Positions 32,438-42,558 of a stretch of 64,000 bases of DNA are shown here, one piece after another (position 1 is the first letter of the stretch; the number at the start of each line of letters is the position of its first letter). The DNA is taken from positions 1 to 64,000 of the forward strand of contig JAETQI010000028.1 in the NCBI GenBank assembly GCA_021770755.1, given 5' to 3'. This stretch comes from Lachnospiraceae bacterium. Lineage in GTDB: Bacteria > Bacillota > Clostridia > Lachnospirales > Lachnospiraceae. A program made the position numbers and the translations under genes. The notes below the pieces were generated by a model that did not search any database, was not told where the DNA came from, and worked only from the letters and a program-made list of their open reading frames with translations.

Positions 32438-35400
32438 TCAGCGAACCTCCTTCTCGGTTTCATTCTGTTTTAGATGACTGTCCCGCTGCGGAAGCGGCAT
32501 GTGGAGCTTGGCCAGCACAGACGGTCTTTCGGATTTTGCACTGACAGCAGAGTGCACTTCCGGCTCATCATCCGACAACTCCGCCATCGCCTCTATCGGC
32601 GTTCTGTCATCAATATTCAGCTCAATGTTCAGCTGTGCCAAACGGGCTGATTTCTCCCTTAACTCCTGTTCCTGCGGAAAAGGCTTGCCCAGCTCCGCCT
32701 TTGCGGTCTCCATCTGCGCATACAGGGAATCCAGCTTTTCCTGCACACGGGCAAGGCGCGTCTCCATTCCGGCAAGGGCATTGTCAATGCGGATGAGATT
32801 ACCTCTGGGGTCTCTGCCCAGCTCCACACGATGGGACATTTTTCCCTTGAGGGTCAGCACATACTGTTTGCCGAAATCCTCCAGTGTCAGCGACATCTGA
32901 AAGCCACGGTAACTGCCGATAGGCACCGGTTCCAGCCCCTTGACCTCCTTCATGGCGTCAACCAGAGCCGCACCGGCGTTTTCCTTATCGGTCAGCACAT
33001 CGCCTCGGACAACCATACCGACAAAACCATCCTGCGGATGCGGATGTTCCGCCAGTGTCTGCATATCCGCCTTGAATCCCTCGATGAAGCCCCTGTTCTG
33101 CTCAATCTGTTCCGGAAAATGACGGAGAATGTTATCCTCCAGACGGTACTGCTGGCTCTGATGATTGGCCTTCATCAGCTTCAGTCTTGCAACATCCACA
33201 TCCAGATCCATCTTCTCCTTGATCCGCTCATCACCGGCACAGAGCGCCTTGATTTCTGCATAGGACAGAGCTGTTTCATCAATGTCCTCACAACTTCTTA
33301 CGGGACTTTTGCTTGTCATAATCTGCGATATGAACTTCTGCTTGTTCTCCAGCGTCTGCCAGAGATAGGCGTCAAAAGTGGCTTCCGTCACATAGCGGAA
33401 GATATGAACTTCCTTGTTTCTGTTTCCCTGACGGATGATTCGTCCGGAGCGCTGTTCCAGATCGCCCGGCCGCCAAGGTGCGTCCAGATCGTGGAGTGCC
33501 ACAAGGCGGTCCTGGACATTCATACCCGCCCCCATTTTGAAGGTGCTGCCCAACAGTACGCGCACCTGACCGGAGCGGACCTTAGCAAACAGTTCCTTTT
33601 TCCGCGCTTCGGTATTTGCCTCATGAATGAAGGCGATCTGCTCGCGGGGAATCCCTCTGGAAACCAGCTTTTCGCGGATGTCGTCATAGACGGTAAACTC
33701 CAGTTCCGGTGAATCGTCTTTGACTGTGCTTGCGACCGCATGAAGCTCCGGGTTGTCCAGATTGCCTCCGACTGCCTTGGCGGCCTTTGTTGCAGGTGCA
33801 CCGGCTTTGGGTGTGCTGAGATCACAGAATACCAGCTGTGTCAGCCTGTCTGCCTGTCCTTCATCCCAGATGCGGTAAATGTTATCCACGCACATATTCA
33901 CTTTGCTGGACGGATCGTCCGGCAGATCGGGATTGATGATGCGCTGGTCGAGCCCCAGCTTTCTGCCGTCTGTGGTAATGCGAAGCATATTGTCCACACT
34001 GGCGTCAACCGCCCCGGCATGAACTCTGGCAGCACGTTCGGACAGTTCCTGAACCATCGCCTGCTGAATCTCTGTCGGCTGCGCCACCACATTGTGATAG
34101 ACAGCTTCCGGCACGGGAAGATGGAGCTGGTCGGACGTCTTGATGTCGGCCACTTCTTTGAACAGCGTCATCAGCTCCGGCAGATTAAAGAACTTGGCAA
34201 ATCGGGTTCTTGCACGATAGCCGGTGCCCTCCGGAGCCAATTCAATCGCGGTTGTGGTCTCGCCGAAGGTGGAAGCCCAGCAGTCAAAATGCGCCAGTCC
34301 CTTCTTCTGAAGCGTATCATGCTGGAGATAGCGCATCATGGTATAAAGCTCGGTCATACTGTTGCTGACGGGCGTGCCTGTTGCGAACACCACGCCTTTT
34401 CCGCCGGTCAGCTCATCGATGTAGCGGCATTTCAGCAGCATATCGGAGGATTTCTGCGCATCCGTTGTCGAGAGTCCGGCTACATTGCGCATTTTGGTAT
34501 AGAGAAAAAGGTTCTTGAACGCATGCGCTTCGTCCACATAGAGCCGGTCGACACCCAGCTCCTCAAAGGTAACGACATCGTCCTTCCTTCCGGATTCCAG
34601 CAGCTTTTTCAGCTTGGTCTCCAGACCTTTCTTTGTGCGCTCCATGGATTTGATAGTGAAGCGTTCAGCACGGCTGCTTTTCAGTTCCTCAATACCCTCG
34701 GTGACTTCCTCGATTTGCTCCCGCAACAGCCGCTCCTGCCGTTCCATAGAGACCGGAATCCGCTCGAACTGGCTGTGTCCGATAATAATGGCGTCATAAT
34801 CGCCGGTAGCAATACGGGCGCAGAACTTCTTGCGGTTTTTCGGCTCAAAATCCTTTTTCGTCGCCGCCAGAATATTGGCGGACGGATAGAGCCGCAGAAA
34901 CTCCGAGGCCCACTGCTCGGTCAGATGATTCGGAACCACAAACATCGGCTTGTGGCAAAGTCCCAAACGCTTGCTTTCCATAGCGGCAGCAACCATCTCA
35001 AAGGTCTTGCCTGCTCCTACCTCGTGCGCTAACAACGTATTTCCGCCGTAGAGAATGTGTGCGACGGCGTTCAGCTGATGTTCCCTCAAATGAATCTCCG
35101 GGTTCATGCCGCCGAAAGTGATATGAGAGCCATCGTATTCGCGCGGACGGTTGGAATTGAACAGCTCATTGTAGCGCTGCACCAGCTCTGCGCGCCTGTC
35201 CGGATCTCGCCATATCCACTCCTGAAAGGCGTCTCGGATAGCCTGCTGCTTCTGCTGGGCAAGTGTGGTCTCCTTTGCGTTGAGCACTCGCCGTTCCTTG
35301 CCGTCAGGGTCGGTGACAGTATCATAAATGCGCACATCGCGCAGGTTCAGCGTATCCTCCAGAATCTTGTAGGCATTGGCGCGCTCTGTGCCGTAGGTCA

Positions 35401-38400
35401 TATAGGCGTTCACATCGGAATAAGACGGCTGGGATTTTCCGCTGATGCTCCACTCCGCAGTGAATGGAGAGAAATGCACCTGAATATTCCGGCGCAGATA
35501 GAACGGCGGCTCAAAGGTTTCCTCCATGAACTGCTGGATGTATTTCTGGTCGATCCAGGTTGCGCCGAGACGCACTTCGATTTCAGAAGCGTCCAGATCC
35601 TTTGGCTGAGAAGTGCGGAGCGCCTCCACATTGGTCAGAAAGGCAGGATCAGCAGCTGCTGCCTGTTCCGCCTCCCGCAGCTTCTGACGCACATTGCCGG
35701 AGAGATACTCGTCGGCAGTCTGCCACTCGTTTTTCACCGGGTCCCGGAAAATAACGCCCTGCAGTCCGGCAATCAGCGCAGACTCGTCCATACCGGTCAG
35801 CTGCTCCATATATGGCAGATCGACGCAGGCTTTTTCGGAGATGGACAGCGCCAGCGCTTCAGACGGGGTATCTACGGAGGTCACGACTTCATGAGGTTTG
35901 ATGGTTCTCTTGGTGAAGATATCCGCCTTGCGTTTCAGCTGCTTTTCCTCGTCCAGTTCCTCCAGTGTACACATCAGGTAGTAGGAGCTGTCGTCCTGAA
36001 ATGCCAGGGCATTGGCGCGGCTGTTGATGAGACCATATTTTGCGGTAAAGCTGTCGTAGAGCGTATTCAGTTCTGCTTGTGCCTGCCGGATAGCGCTGTC
36101 CGGGGTCATGGCGTCCAGCTGAAGATCAATAAGGCTGTGCAGGCAGTCACGCAGCTCCACCAACCCCTTGACGCGCTCCGAAGCGGTGGCATTCAGCTCC
36201 GGTCGGCTCATCAGGCTGTTCTGACGATAGTAGACCTCGCCATCTACGACAGTATAGCTGTAATTTTTGACATTCGGGTCTGCAGGAATGCTGTCCGAAA
36301 GCGCCTCGTCATCACCGAGCTCCGGCAGCTCCGCCGCCTGATAGGTGCCGCGGATGTACTTCACCGCATCGTGGAGCTGATCGGCAAGCTTCAGACCTTC
36401 GATAGGTTCTACGGTAAAATCCTGCCTGCCGTACTGGGTGCTTTCGGAGGACTGCCGTCCCAGAATCATTTCCGGATGCTCCACAAAGTAGCTGTTGATG
36501 GCAAAACCATCCTCGTTCCGTCCCAGATGCACCCAATCGGGTTCGATCTCAATGGGGCGGTCGCGCCTTTGAAGGAAGATGATATCGGAGACGACATCGG
36601 TTCCGGCATTGGCTTTGAAGGCATTATTGGGGAGACGGATCGCACCCAGCAGCTCCGCCCGCTGTGCGATGTACCTGCGGACTTCCGGGGACTGCTTGTC
36701 CAGGGTGTAGCGGCTGGTGACGAAGGCAATCACGCCGCCGGGGCGTACCTGGTCAAGCGTCTTGGCGAAGAAATAGTCATGAATGGAAAAACCGAGCTTA
36801 TTGTAAGCCCGGTCGTTGACCTGATATTGCCCGAACGGCACGTTGCCGATTGCCACATCGAAGAAGTCGCGCCGGTCGGTGGTCTCAAATCCCGCCACGG
36901 TAATGTCCGCTTTGGGATAAAGCTGCTTTGCAATTCTGCCGGTAATGCTGTCCAGCTCCACGCCGTAAAGCCTGCTGTTCTGCATGGATTCAGGCAGACA
37001 GCCGAAGAAGTTCCCAATGCCCATGCTGGGCTCCAGAATATTGCCCGACTCAAAGCCCATGTTTTCCAGCGTCTCATACATGGCATGTATGACGGTCGGA
37101 CTGGTATAGTGGGCATTCAGGGTTGAGGCCCTTGCTGCTTCATATTCATCCGGCGTGAGAAGCTCCTTCAGCTCCGCATATTCTGTGCGCCAGTTCTCCT
37201 TATCCGGGTCAAAGGCATTAGCCAGACCGCCCCAGCCCACATACCGGGAGAGCACTTCCTGCTGTTCGGGGCTCGCCTGAAGTCCTTCGGCCTCCAGCTG
37301 TTTCAGCAGCCGGATGGCGCTGATATTCGCCTGATACTTGGTCTTGGCACCGCCCACACCCAGTTCAGAATCCGTGATGCGGTAGTTCCGGACGTCGGAT
37401 GCCGGCGGCGTATGCTCCGGCTCTGTGCGCAGGCGTTCTGTTACGATGTCATAGGGAAGTCCGGTCTGCTCGGCAGGATAGACTGCATCCGTTTCTGCTG
37501 AGAATGCAGCTTCATCCGCATTTTCCGGCAGGGCATCCAGCATATCCTGTACTTCCCGGTAATGCTCGGAGGAGAAGCTGATGGTTCGGCTGTTATAACC
37601 GGCATTGGCGACAAGGTAGTCAATCCCCGCCGCGTCCAGCTGCGGACGCAAAAGTTCAAGTTCAGCCTCGGTCAGTTCAGCTTCCAGATTCACTTGGGAC
37701 ACGACTGTCTGTTCCGGATAGAGGAGCCTGCGCACGGTCTCGACTGGCTCGTTGCGGAAGATGGGGAATCCGATTCCGTTCTGGAATGTAATGTCCCGCA
37801 GGGAGGCGCGGCCATCCCTGACCTCGTCTACCGCAAAGCGTCTGCCGTCCAGCATCAGCTCCGCGCCGACAAGATCGCTATCGTCCTGGAAATGGGGTAC
37901 AGACTCCATTTCCGCGGACTCCGCATCCTCCGGCGATGCGATGTCCGGCTGCACATCCATCGCATCGTTTTCTGCGACCTGCGCCTCGTATTTGGAGCGC
38001 TCCACATACAGCCAGTCCTCCGCCGTCTGTCGATCCGTCTTTACCCTCAGTTCTTTCAGATAATCCTCGGCAGCCCATTCAGAATCAAAATCAGCGGTCA
38101 CACCTTCCTCATCCACATAGAGACCATCGTGCAGATCGTCCCAGATGCCATAGCCCTCATCCGTTTCAATGACAGCAAAGCGTTCATAGGGCGCGACCTC
38201 GCTCTGTGCTGAAATCTGTTCCGCCTGCGCCAGCATCCGGTCAGCTTCAGTAAAGAATCGTCCGTCATTCACCAGAATCCCCAGCTGACGCTGAACCTTC
38301 GCCCACGGCAGTTCCAGTGCTCCATGGTCGGTGATAACAGAAAAGGTCTCCCCGCCGCCAAACTCATCTTTCAGCCATGCGGCAGCTCCGCGTTCCCGGC

Positions 38401-40843
38401 CATGCGCCAGCATATAGTCGTTGACACGGGATTTGCTTTCAAAGCTTCCGTTCCAGCGGACAAGTGCATCGTTGATTTCATCGGCTGTGACAGGCTTTGG
38501 CGCAGCAGCCTGTTCGGACACAGGTTCTTCTGCTTCGGAAATTTCCGGTTCATCGTGCATCCGCTCGTAGGCATTCTTCTGTTCCTGGGTGAAATACCTG
38601 TCCTTCCGGGTGAGAGATGTGATGCGCTCGGCGACCTTCGTCCAGTTCAGTTCCACCGGTGTGCATCCGCCCTTGGTCAGCTTGATGCCCTTGGCGCTGT
38701 GTTCCTCAGACGAATGGTCAGCCCCGGACAGCGCGTGAGAGCGCCCTCCGATGCCGTACTCCTGTTTCAGGAAATCCGCTTTTTCCTTCATGGTATGGTC
38801 TGCGGTAAAGAAAGCATAGATTCTGCCTTTGCCGCCCTCCACGGAGCTGCCGCTGGCAAGCGCTTCGCTGATTTCGTCTTCAGTAATAAAGCTCTTCGGC
38901 TCGATAAGCTCTGAAAGGCTGTCCGGATACGCCCTACGCTCGGCAGAGATGTCCTTTAATCCCTGCCACAGCTCATCCATCCGGTGATAGTGAAAGCGCA
39001 GAAGTCCTCTGTTTTCTGAGTAATCGTTGAGAAATGTCAGGAATTCGCCGCAGAGCGTATCGGCAAAGGTGCTGTCTGCCATTCTCTCTGCAAGCGACGC
39101 AGTGGCGTCCGGATAGCCGGCAGGAAGATCATCCATGGAGGAGAAGTAACCCAGATGGCCCGCTTCTTCGCTCAAGTCGTGCTTCAGGTAAAGAAGGCTC
39201 TGCGCCAGCTCGGAGCGGACACGGCCACCGGCCTCGGCAAGCTCCACATTGGAAGCAAAGCTGCCTTCTTCCAGCAGCTGACCGATTCTTTCCGCCGCGC
39301 TTTCCCATGCAATGATCTGAGAATCAGCAGCGAATCTTGCTTCACGGCCTTTGTGCAGATGAATACCGTTCCCGTCATACCACGCGGCATAGTCGCCATG
39401 TTCACCTCGGATTCCATAGCCGCCGTGGAATTCTCTTTGCAGCAGTGCCGCAATTTCCTCAATCGGCTTTTGCTTCTGGAACGCATCGGCGATATGCTCT
39501 CTGGCATGACTTGTGTTGCTGCCGAAACGGAGTACATCATCGATTTCCGACTGGGCAAAAGAAAAAGCGGACGGCACTTCGATTGTGCGATCCGCTTCAT
39601 CGATTTGGGATATCTGCTCCTGTTCCGAGAGAAAAAGATTCAGGGAGAGCTGTTCGTACTCTGTCCCGACAGGATATCCGCTGTTCAGTTCTTCCAGAGG
39701 CTCCAGCTTACCGGCTGTTAATTGTACACCAGCTCGTTCAGAATGATCTCCTCGGCCTGCGCCTTCAGCGTATTCATCATCCCCGCCCATTTCAGCGGGT
39801 CTCTGCGCTTCAGTTCCTCCGTCACGCCGGCCTGCTTCGCCAGCTGCGGCATCAGCTCGTCCAGCCTCCGGTGCGCCGTCTCGTCGATCTCCCGAAGGTG
39901 CGGATACAGCTGTTCCGACAGCACCAGACGGTTCCAGAGGATCGGACGATGCTCCTGCAGATACTGCTTCCTCAGCCGACCGTACTTCCCGATGGGTTTC
40001 GTCTCCTGTCCGCTCAGCCTGATGTCCGGGATCAGATAATCTCCGTTCTGCCTGTACGTCATTTCCATGTGCCATGCTCCTTTCCGCGATCTGTTCGCGT
40101 TCATAGTTTCGGATGGTCGCTCCGATTTCCCGCAGCACCTGCTGATTGATGCCGCTGACCGCCGTTCCCAGCGCACCCGCTGTTTCCGCGGTATTGAAAT
40201 CGAAAACGCTCATAAAGTCTTCGTGTTCAAAGTAGTTTTCCGGCTCCAGACCGCAGCGAAGCATCAGGGAATAACTGATGCTGACCTCGGCGGCATTGCG
40301 GAAGGCTACTCCGACATTGAATTCATCATACTCTTCCAGAAAAGAATACTCAAGGATGCCGAGGATGTCCCTGCGGTTATCCTCCCAATATTCCCGTGCC
40401 AGCTGGGACGCCACAGCCTCCAACTGAGCGGCAAGGCTTTCGCCCGCCGGAACACCGTAATTTTTCTCCAGCATGGAGGAAACAGCCGGAATATGTTCCT
40501 CCCGCAGTTCCCACAGGTTCAGGCTTCTGGAATTGGGCCGGGTTCCGGTATCCGAGACATCAAACACATAGCGCAGTCTCTCGCGGTCACCGCTGGTGTC
40601 GATGAGCGCGATGCCCTTGGAACCGCGCCGCACATACCGGCGCATCGTATTGTTCCAGACATCGAACTCCGCGCAGGCAGTGACGTCCGGACGCTGGGCA
40701 TGGATCATGACCTGTTCATGATACGGATATTTGTACAGCCTAGATGCGGTAGCGAGGAAGGACTGCCAGCGCTCCAGGCTGCCGGTCAGCTGCCGCTGCG
40801 CTTCCTCCGACATTCTTCGGTACTCCTGCAATTTGCTTGCCAT
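32438..40843 (-). CDS. Giant ICE protein with N6-methylase-like and SNF2 helicase domains
   Basis: A 2801-residue protein. Residues 1-100 resemble an ArdC/LtrC-type N-terminal domain (WQSFLATASRLYKYPYHEQV). Acidic, low-complexity linkers and repeated small domains fill 250-1150. A methylase-like domain follows (HYTSPTVIHAMYETL, ILEPSMGIGNFFG, IGNVPFGQY near 1333, a variant NPPF motif), then a full SNF2 helicase (HEVGAGKTFEM about 1941, VDEAHAFKNL about 2104, ATGTPVSNS, QRSGRIIRQG about 2467). The C-terminus has RPSVLAKLHMPLPQ. Homologues are universal in Tn1549-type elements; they may protect or process DNA during transfer, but the role is not proven. Confidence 0.9.
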   Translation of the reverse strand: MASKLQEYRRMSEEAQRQLTGSLERWQSFLATASRLYKYPYHEQVMIHAQRPDVTACAEFDVWNNTMRRYVRRGSKGIALIDTSGDRERLRYVFDVSDTGTRPNSRSLNLWELREEHIPAVSSMLEKNYGVPAGESLAAQLEAVASQLAREYWEDNRRDILGILEYSFLEEYDEFNVGVAFRNAAEVSISYSLMLRCGLEPENYFEHEDFMSVFDFNTAETAGALGTAVSGINQQVLREIGATIRNYEREQIAERSMAHGNDVQAERRLSDPGHQAERTGDETHREVRSAEEAVSAGASSDPLEPSGAVGTAVSAPSGDRRDGAPEAGRADAAAGEAGRRDGGTEAQRPAEMGGDDEYAEGAGRGDHSERAGVQLTAGKLEPLEELNSGYPVGTEYEQLSLNLFLSEQEQISQIDEADRTIEVPSAFSFAQSEIDDVLRFGSNTSHAREHIADAFQKQKPIEEIAALLQREFHGGYGIRGEHGDYAAWYDGNGIHLHKGREARFAADSQIIAWESAAERIGQLLEEGSFASNVELAEAGGRVRSELAQSLLYLKHDLSEEAGHLGYFSSMDDLPAGYPDATASLAERMADSTFADTLCGEFLTFLNDYSENRGLLRFHYHRMDELWQGLKDISAERRAYPDSLSELIEPKSFITEDEISEALASGSSVEGGKGRIYAFFTADHTMKEKADFLKQEYGIGGRSHALSGADHSSEEHSAKGIKLTKGGCTPVELNWTKVAERITSLTRKDRYFTQEQKNAYERMHDEPEISEAEEPVSEQAAAPKPVTADEINDALVRWNGSFESKSRVNDYMLAHGRERGAAAWLKDEFGGGETFSVITDHGALELPWAKVQRQLGILVNDGRFFTEADRMLAQAEQISAQSEVAPYERFAVIETDEGYGIWDDLHDGLYVDEEGVTADFDSEWAAEDYLKELRVKTDRQTAEDWLYVERSKYEAQVAENDAMDVQPDIASPEDAESAEMESVPHFQDDSDLVGAELMLDGRRFAVDEVRDGRASLRDITFQNGIGFPIFRNEPVETVRRLLYPEQTVVSQVNLEAELTEAELELLRPQLDAAGIDYLVANAGYNSRTISFSSEHYREVQDMLDALPENADEAAFSAETDAVYPAEQTGLPYDIVTERLRTEPEHTPPASDVRNYRITDSELGVGGAKTKYQANISAIRLLKQLEAEGLQASPEQQEVLSRYVGWGGLANAFDPDKENWRTEYAELKELLTPDEYEAARASTLNAHYTSPTVIHAMYETLENMGFESGNILEPSMGIGNFFGCLPESMQNSRLYGVELDSITGRIAKQLYPKADITVAGFETTDRRDFFDVAIGNVPFGQYQVNDRAYNKLGFSIHDYFFAKTLDQVRPGGVIAFVTSRYTLDKQSPEVRRYIAQRAELLGAIRLPNNAFKANAGTDVVSDIIFLQRRDRPIEIEPDWVHLGRNEDGFAINSYFVEHPEMILGRQSSESTQYGRQDFTVEPIEGLKLADQLHDAVKYIRGTYQAAELPELGDDEALSDSIPADPNVKNYSYTVVDGEVYYRQNSLMSRPELNATASERVKGLVELRDCLHSLIDLQLDAMTPDSAIRQAQAELNTLYDSFTAKYGLINSRANALAFQDDSSYYLMCTLEELDEEKQLKRKADIFTKRTIKPHEVVTSVDTPSEALALSISEKACVDLPYMEQLTGMDESALIAGLQGVIFRDPVKNEWQTADEYLSGNVRQKLREAEQAAAADPAFLTNVEALRTSQPKDLDASEIEVRLGATWIDQKYIQQFMEETFEPPFYLRRNIQVHFSPFTAEWSISGKSQPSYSDVNAYMTYGTERANAYKILEDTLNLRDVRIYDTVTDPDGKERRVLNAKETTLAQQKQQAIRDAFQEWIWRDPDRRAELVQRYNELFNSNRPREYDGSHITFGGMNPEIHLREHQLNAVAHILYGGNTLLAHEVGAGKTFEMVAAAMESKRLGLCHKPMFVVPNHLTEQWASEFLRLYPSANILAATKKDFEPKNRKKFCARIATGDYDAIIIGHSQFERIPVSMERQERLLREQIEEVTEGIEELKSSRAERFTIKSMERTKKGLETKLKKLLESGRKDDVVTFEELGVDRLYVDEAHAFKNLFLYTKMRNVAGLSTTDAQKSSDMLLKCRYIDELTGGKGVVFATGTPVSNSMTELYTMMRYLQHDTLQKKGLAHFDCWASTFGETTTAIELAPEGTGYRARTRFAKFFNLPELMTLFKEVADIKTSDQLHLPVPEAVYHNVVAQPTEIQQAMVQELSERAARVHAGAVDASVDNMLRITTDGRKLGLDQRIINPDLPDDPSSKVNMCVDNIYRIWDEGQADRLTQLVFCDLSTPKAGAPATKAAKAVGGNLDNPELHAVASTVKDDSPELEFTVYDDIREKLVSRGIPREQIAFIHEANTEARKKELFAKVRSGQVRVLLGSTFKMGAGMNVQDRLVALHDLDAPWRPGDLEQRSGRIIRQGNRNKEVHIFRYVTEATFDAYLWQTLENKQKFISQIMTSKSPVRSCEDIDETALSYAEIKALCAGDERIKEKMDLDVDVARLKLMKANHQSQQYRLEDNILRHFPEQIEQNRGFIEGFKADMQTLAEHPHPQDGFVGMVVRGDVLTDKENAGAALVDAMKEVKGLEPVPIGSYRGFQMSLTLEDFGKQYVLTLKGKMSHRVELGRDPRGNLIRIDNALAGMETRLARVQEKLDSLYAQMETAKAELGKPFPQEQELREKSARLAQLNIELNIDDRTPIEAMAELSDDEPEVHSAVSAKSERPSVLAKLHMPLPQRDSHLKQNETEKEVR

Positions 40844-40863
40844 AGATCACGTCTCCTTTCCAA

Positions 40864-40895
40864 AAGAAAAGAGCGCCCACATAACATGGACGCTC
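40864..40895 (-). terminator. Hairpin upstream of the giant gene
   Basis: GAGCGTCC/GGGCGCTC stem (one mismatch) followed by TTTTCTTTT on the minus strand, ending about 20 bases before the giant gene's start. It may attenuate transcription into it. Confidence 0.6.
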
Positions 40896-40911
40896 CCGAC
40901 TTGAATTGTAT

Positions 40912-41115
40912 TCAGTTTTCCCGTCTGATCTCAATCATCCGGTGCGGCTTTTTGCCCGGCACATTATGCCGGAGTCCGCACACCATATCCGGCGTCCGTT
41001 CAAAAAAGCCAATATCTTTTTTCCAGCTTATCCCGCATTTACAATGCTGCAGACCGATGAACTGCTGTTTCATCTTCCTTCCGCAGTTCGGGCAGACTTT
41101 ATTGCTCTTTCCCAT
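40912..41115 (-). CDS. Small zinc-ribbon ICE protein
   Basis: A 67-residue protein with VCPNCGRKMK and QHCKCGISWKK, four cysteines likely to bind zinc, and a basic tail. Similar small proteins occur upstream of the giant methylase-helicase in related elements. The start at 41115 lacks a clear ribosome binding site and is 4 bases after the stop of the DUF4143 ATPase, whose arrival may have removed the original leader. Confidence 0.6.
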   Translation of the reverse strand: MGKSNKVCPNCGRKMKQQFIGLQHCKCGISWKKDIGFFERTPDMVCGLRHNVPGKKPHRMIEIRREN

Positions 41116-41119
41116 CGTC

Positions 41120-42373
41120 TTAAATATCCAGACTGTTTTCGTCCAGAAGGAAATCATAGACGCTCATAATCAGGACCCCATTCTCATTGTAATGCGGTGC
41201 CGGAGTATCCTTGGTGATGATAATGCGCTTGAAGAAATCCCCGGTCAGCATCAGAGAACGCTGTTCCTGCTCCATCTTTGCCTGATCCGGAATCGCGTAT
41301 GCGGACTGGATATAGTAGCGTTTGGAGCCTTTGTTGCAAACAAAGTCAATCTCCAGCTGTTTACGGATGCTGTTGCCCTTTTCATTGGTATCATACTGTA
41401 TGATGACGCCCACATCCACATTGAAGCCGCGGATTTTCAGCTCATTGAAGATGATGTTTTCCATGCTGTGGGTTTCTTCCAGCTGTCTGAAATTCAAACG
41501 GGCATTCCGCAGCCCCATGTCAGTGAAATAGTATTTCACCGGGGTGTCAATGTATTTTTTGCCTTTCACATCGTACCGGACGGCACTGTCGATCAGGAAG
41601 GAATCGCAGAGATAATCAATATACTTCCTGATTGTAGCGCTGCTGATCTTCTTATTCTTGACCGACCGGAAGGTTGCAGACAGTTTCTCAGGGTTTGTCA
41701 GCGAACCGATTGCAGAGGATAGAATGTTCAGAAGCTCTTCCAGCTCTGCCTTGTTGCGGATGTTGTGCCTTCCGACAATATCTGAAATATAGGTTTCCTC
41801 AAAGAGAGATTTCAGAAACGCTATTTTCTGATCCGGAGTGGCAAAACTCAGTACCAGCGGAAGCCCGCCGTACAGCATATACTCATTCCAGCCATCCTGC
41901 TTTGTGCCGGGATAAACCGACATGAATTCCGCAAAGCTGAGTGGGTACATATGCACCTCATCGCCGCGTCCTCTGAACTCGGTGATCACATCTTTGGAGA
42001 GGAAGCGGGCATTACTTCCGGTCACATACACATCCACGTTTTTCATTCGGGTAAGGCTGTTCAGGATCGCCTCAAATTCCCCGAGCAGCTGAACCTCGTC
42101 AAGCAGCACATAATACATGTCATCGTCTTTGATCTGTTCTTTCAGATAAGGATAGAGCACATCGGGATCACGGAACTGTTTGTTTTCATAAGCGTCAAAC
42201 GCAATCTCAATGATATGGCTTTCTTCTATTCCTTCCGAAATCAGGTAGTCCTTGAAGAGATTAAACAGAAGATAAGATTTTCCGCATCTCCTCATTCCGG
42301 TTATGACCTTTATAAGCCCATTATGCTTCTTGCTGATCAGCAAATTCAGGTAACGGTCTCTTTTAATTTCCAT
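41120..42373 (-). CDS. AAA ATPase with C-terminal DUF4143 domain
   Basis: A 417-residue ATPase: VITGMRRCGKSYLLFNLFKD (Walker A, about 22-36), YYVLLDEVQLLGEFEAIL (Walker B, about 110), VYVTGSNARFLSKD (sensor) and the DUF4143 part, SATIRKYIDYLCDSFLIDSA and YYFTDMGLRNARL, ending with a PD-(D/E)XK-like LEIDFVCNK segment. These proteins are widespread in Bacillota and Bacteroidota; their function is unknown. ATG 42373 has AGGAGG 8 bases upstream. Unlike its neighbours it has its own promoter and flanking repeats, so it seems to be an inserted, self-regulated gene within the transfer module. Confidence 0.88.
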   Translation of the reverse strand: MEIKRDRYLNLLISKKHNGLIKVITGMRRCGKSYLLFNLFKDYLISEGIEESHIIEIAFDAYENKQFRDPDVLYPYLKEQIKDDDMYYVLLDEVQLLGEFEAILNSLTRMKNVDVYVTGSNARFLSKDVITEFRGRGDEVHMYPLSFAEFMSVYPGTKQDGWNEYMLYGGLPLVLSFATPDQKIAFLKSLFEETYISDIVGRHNIRNKAELEELLNILSSAIGSLTNPEKLSATFRSVKNKKISSATIRKYIDYLCDSFLIDSAVRYDVKGKKYIDTPVKYYFTDMGLRNARLNFRQLEETHSMENIIFNELKIRGFNVDVGVIIQYDTNEKGNSIRKQLEIDFVCNKGSKRYYIQSAYAIPDQAKMEQEQRSLMLTGDFFKRIIITKDTPAPHYNENGVLIMSVYDFLLDENSLDI

Positions 42374-42393
42374 GCATCGCACCTCCTATTGCA

Positions 42394-42496
42394 GATTTTT
42401 GCGGTTTACTGCAATTATCCGCAATAGTATTATACCACGCACGGAGTCATTTTACAACCGGCCTGCAAAAGATTTTTGCGGTTTACCGCAAAAATC
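42394..42496 (-). promoter_or_regulatory. Promoter of the DUF4143 gene flanked by repeated dyads
   Basis: On the minus strand TTGTAA (42457-42452) and TATAAT (42434-42429) are 17 bases apart, an excellent sigma-A promoter. Two copies of a motif (GATTTTTGCGGTTTAC at 42394 and 42471) flank it, 77 bases apart. The upstream copy extends into a perfect 11-bp stem around TTTA (42471-42496). This layout fits an autoregulatory operator pair. Confidence 0.7.
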
Positions 42497-42558
42497 TGAA
42501 ATAGGAAGTGAGCTCTATTCCGAAACCGGGCGCAATTGTACCTTTTTTCGGAATAGAA

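Noticed and set aside
35057-37126. 689-codon open frame on the + strand
   Set aside because: It lies fully antisense to the giant methylase-helicase gene, follows its codon pattern, has no ribosome binding site and no recognisable domain.
42471-42496. Perfect 11-bp hairpin as a terminator
   Set aside because: It has no following T-run beyond its own arm and its motif is repeated downstream of the promoter, so an operator is more likely.
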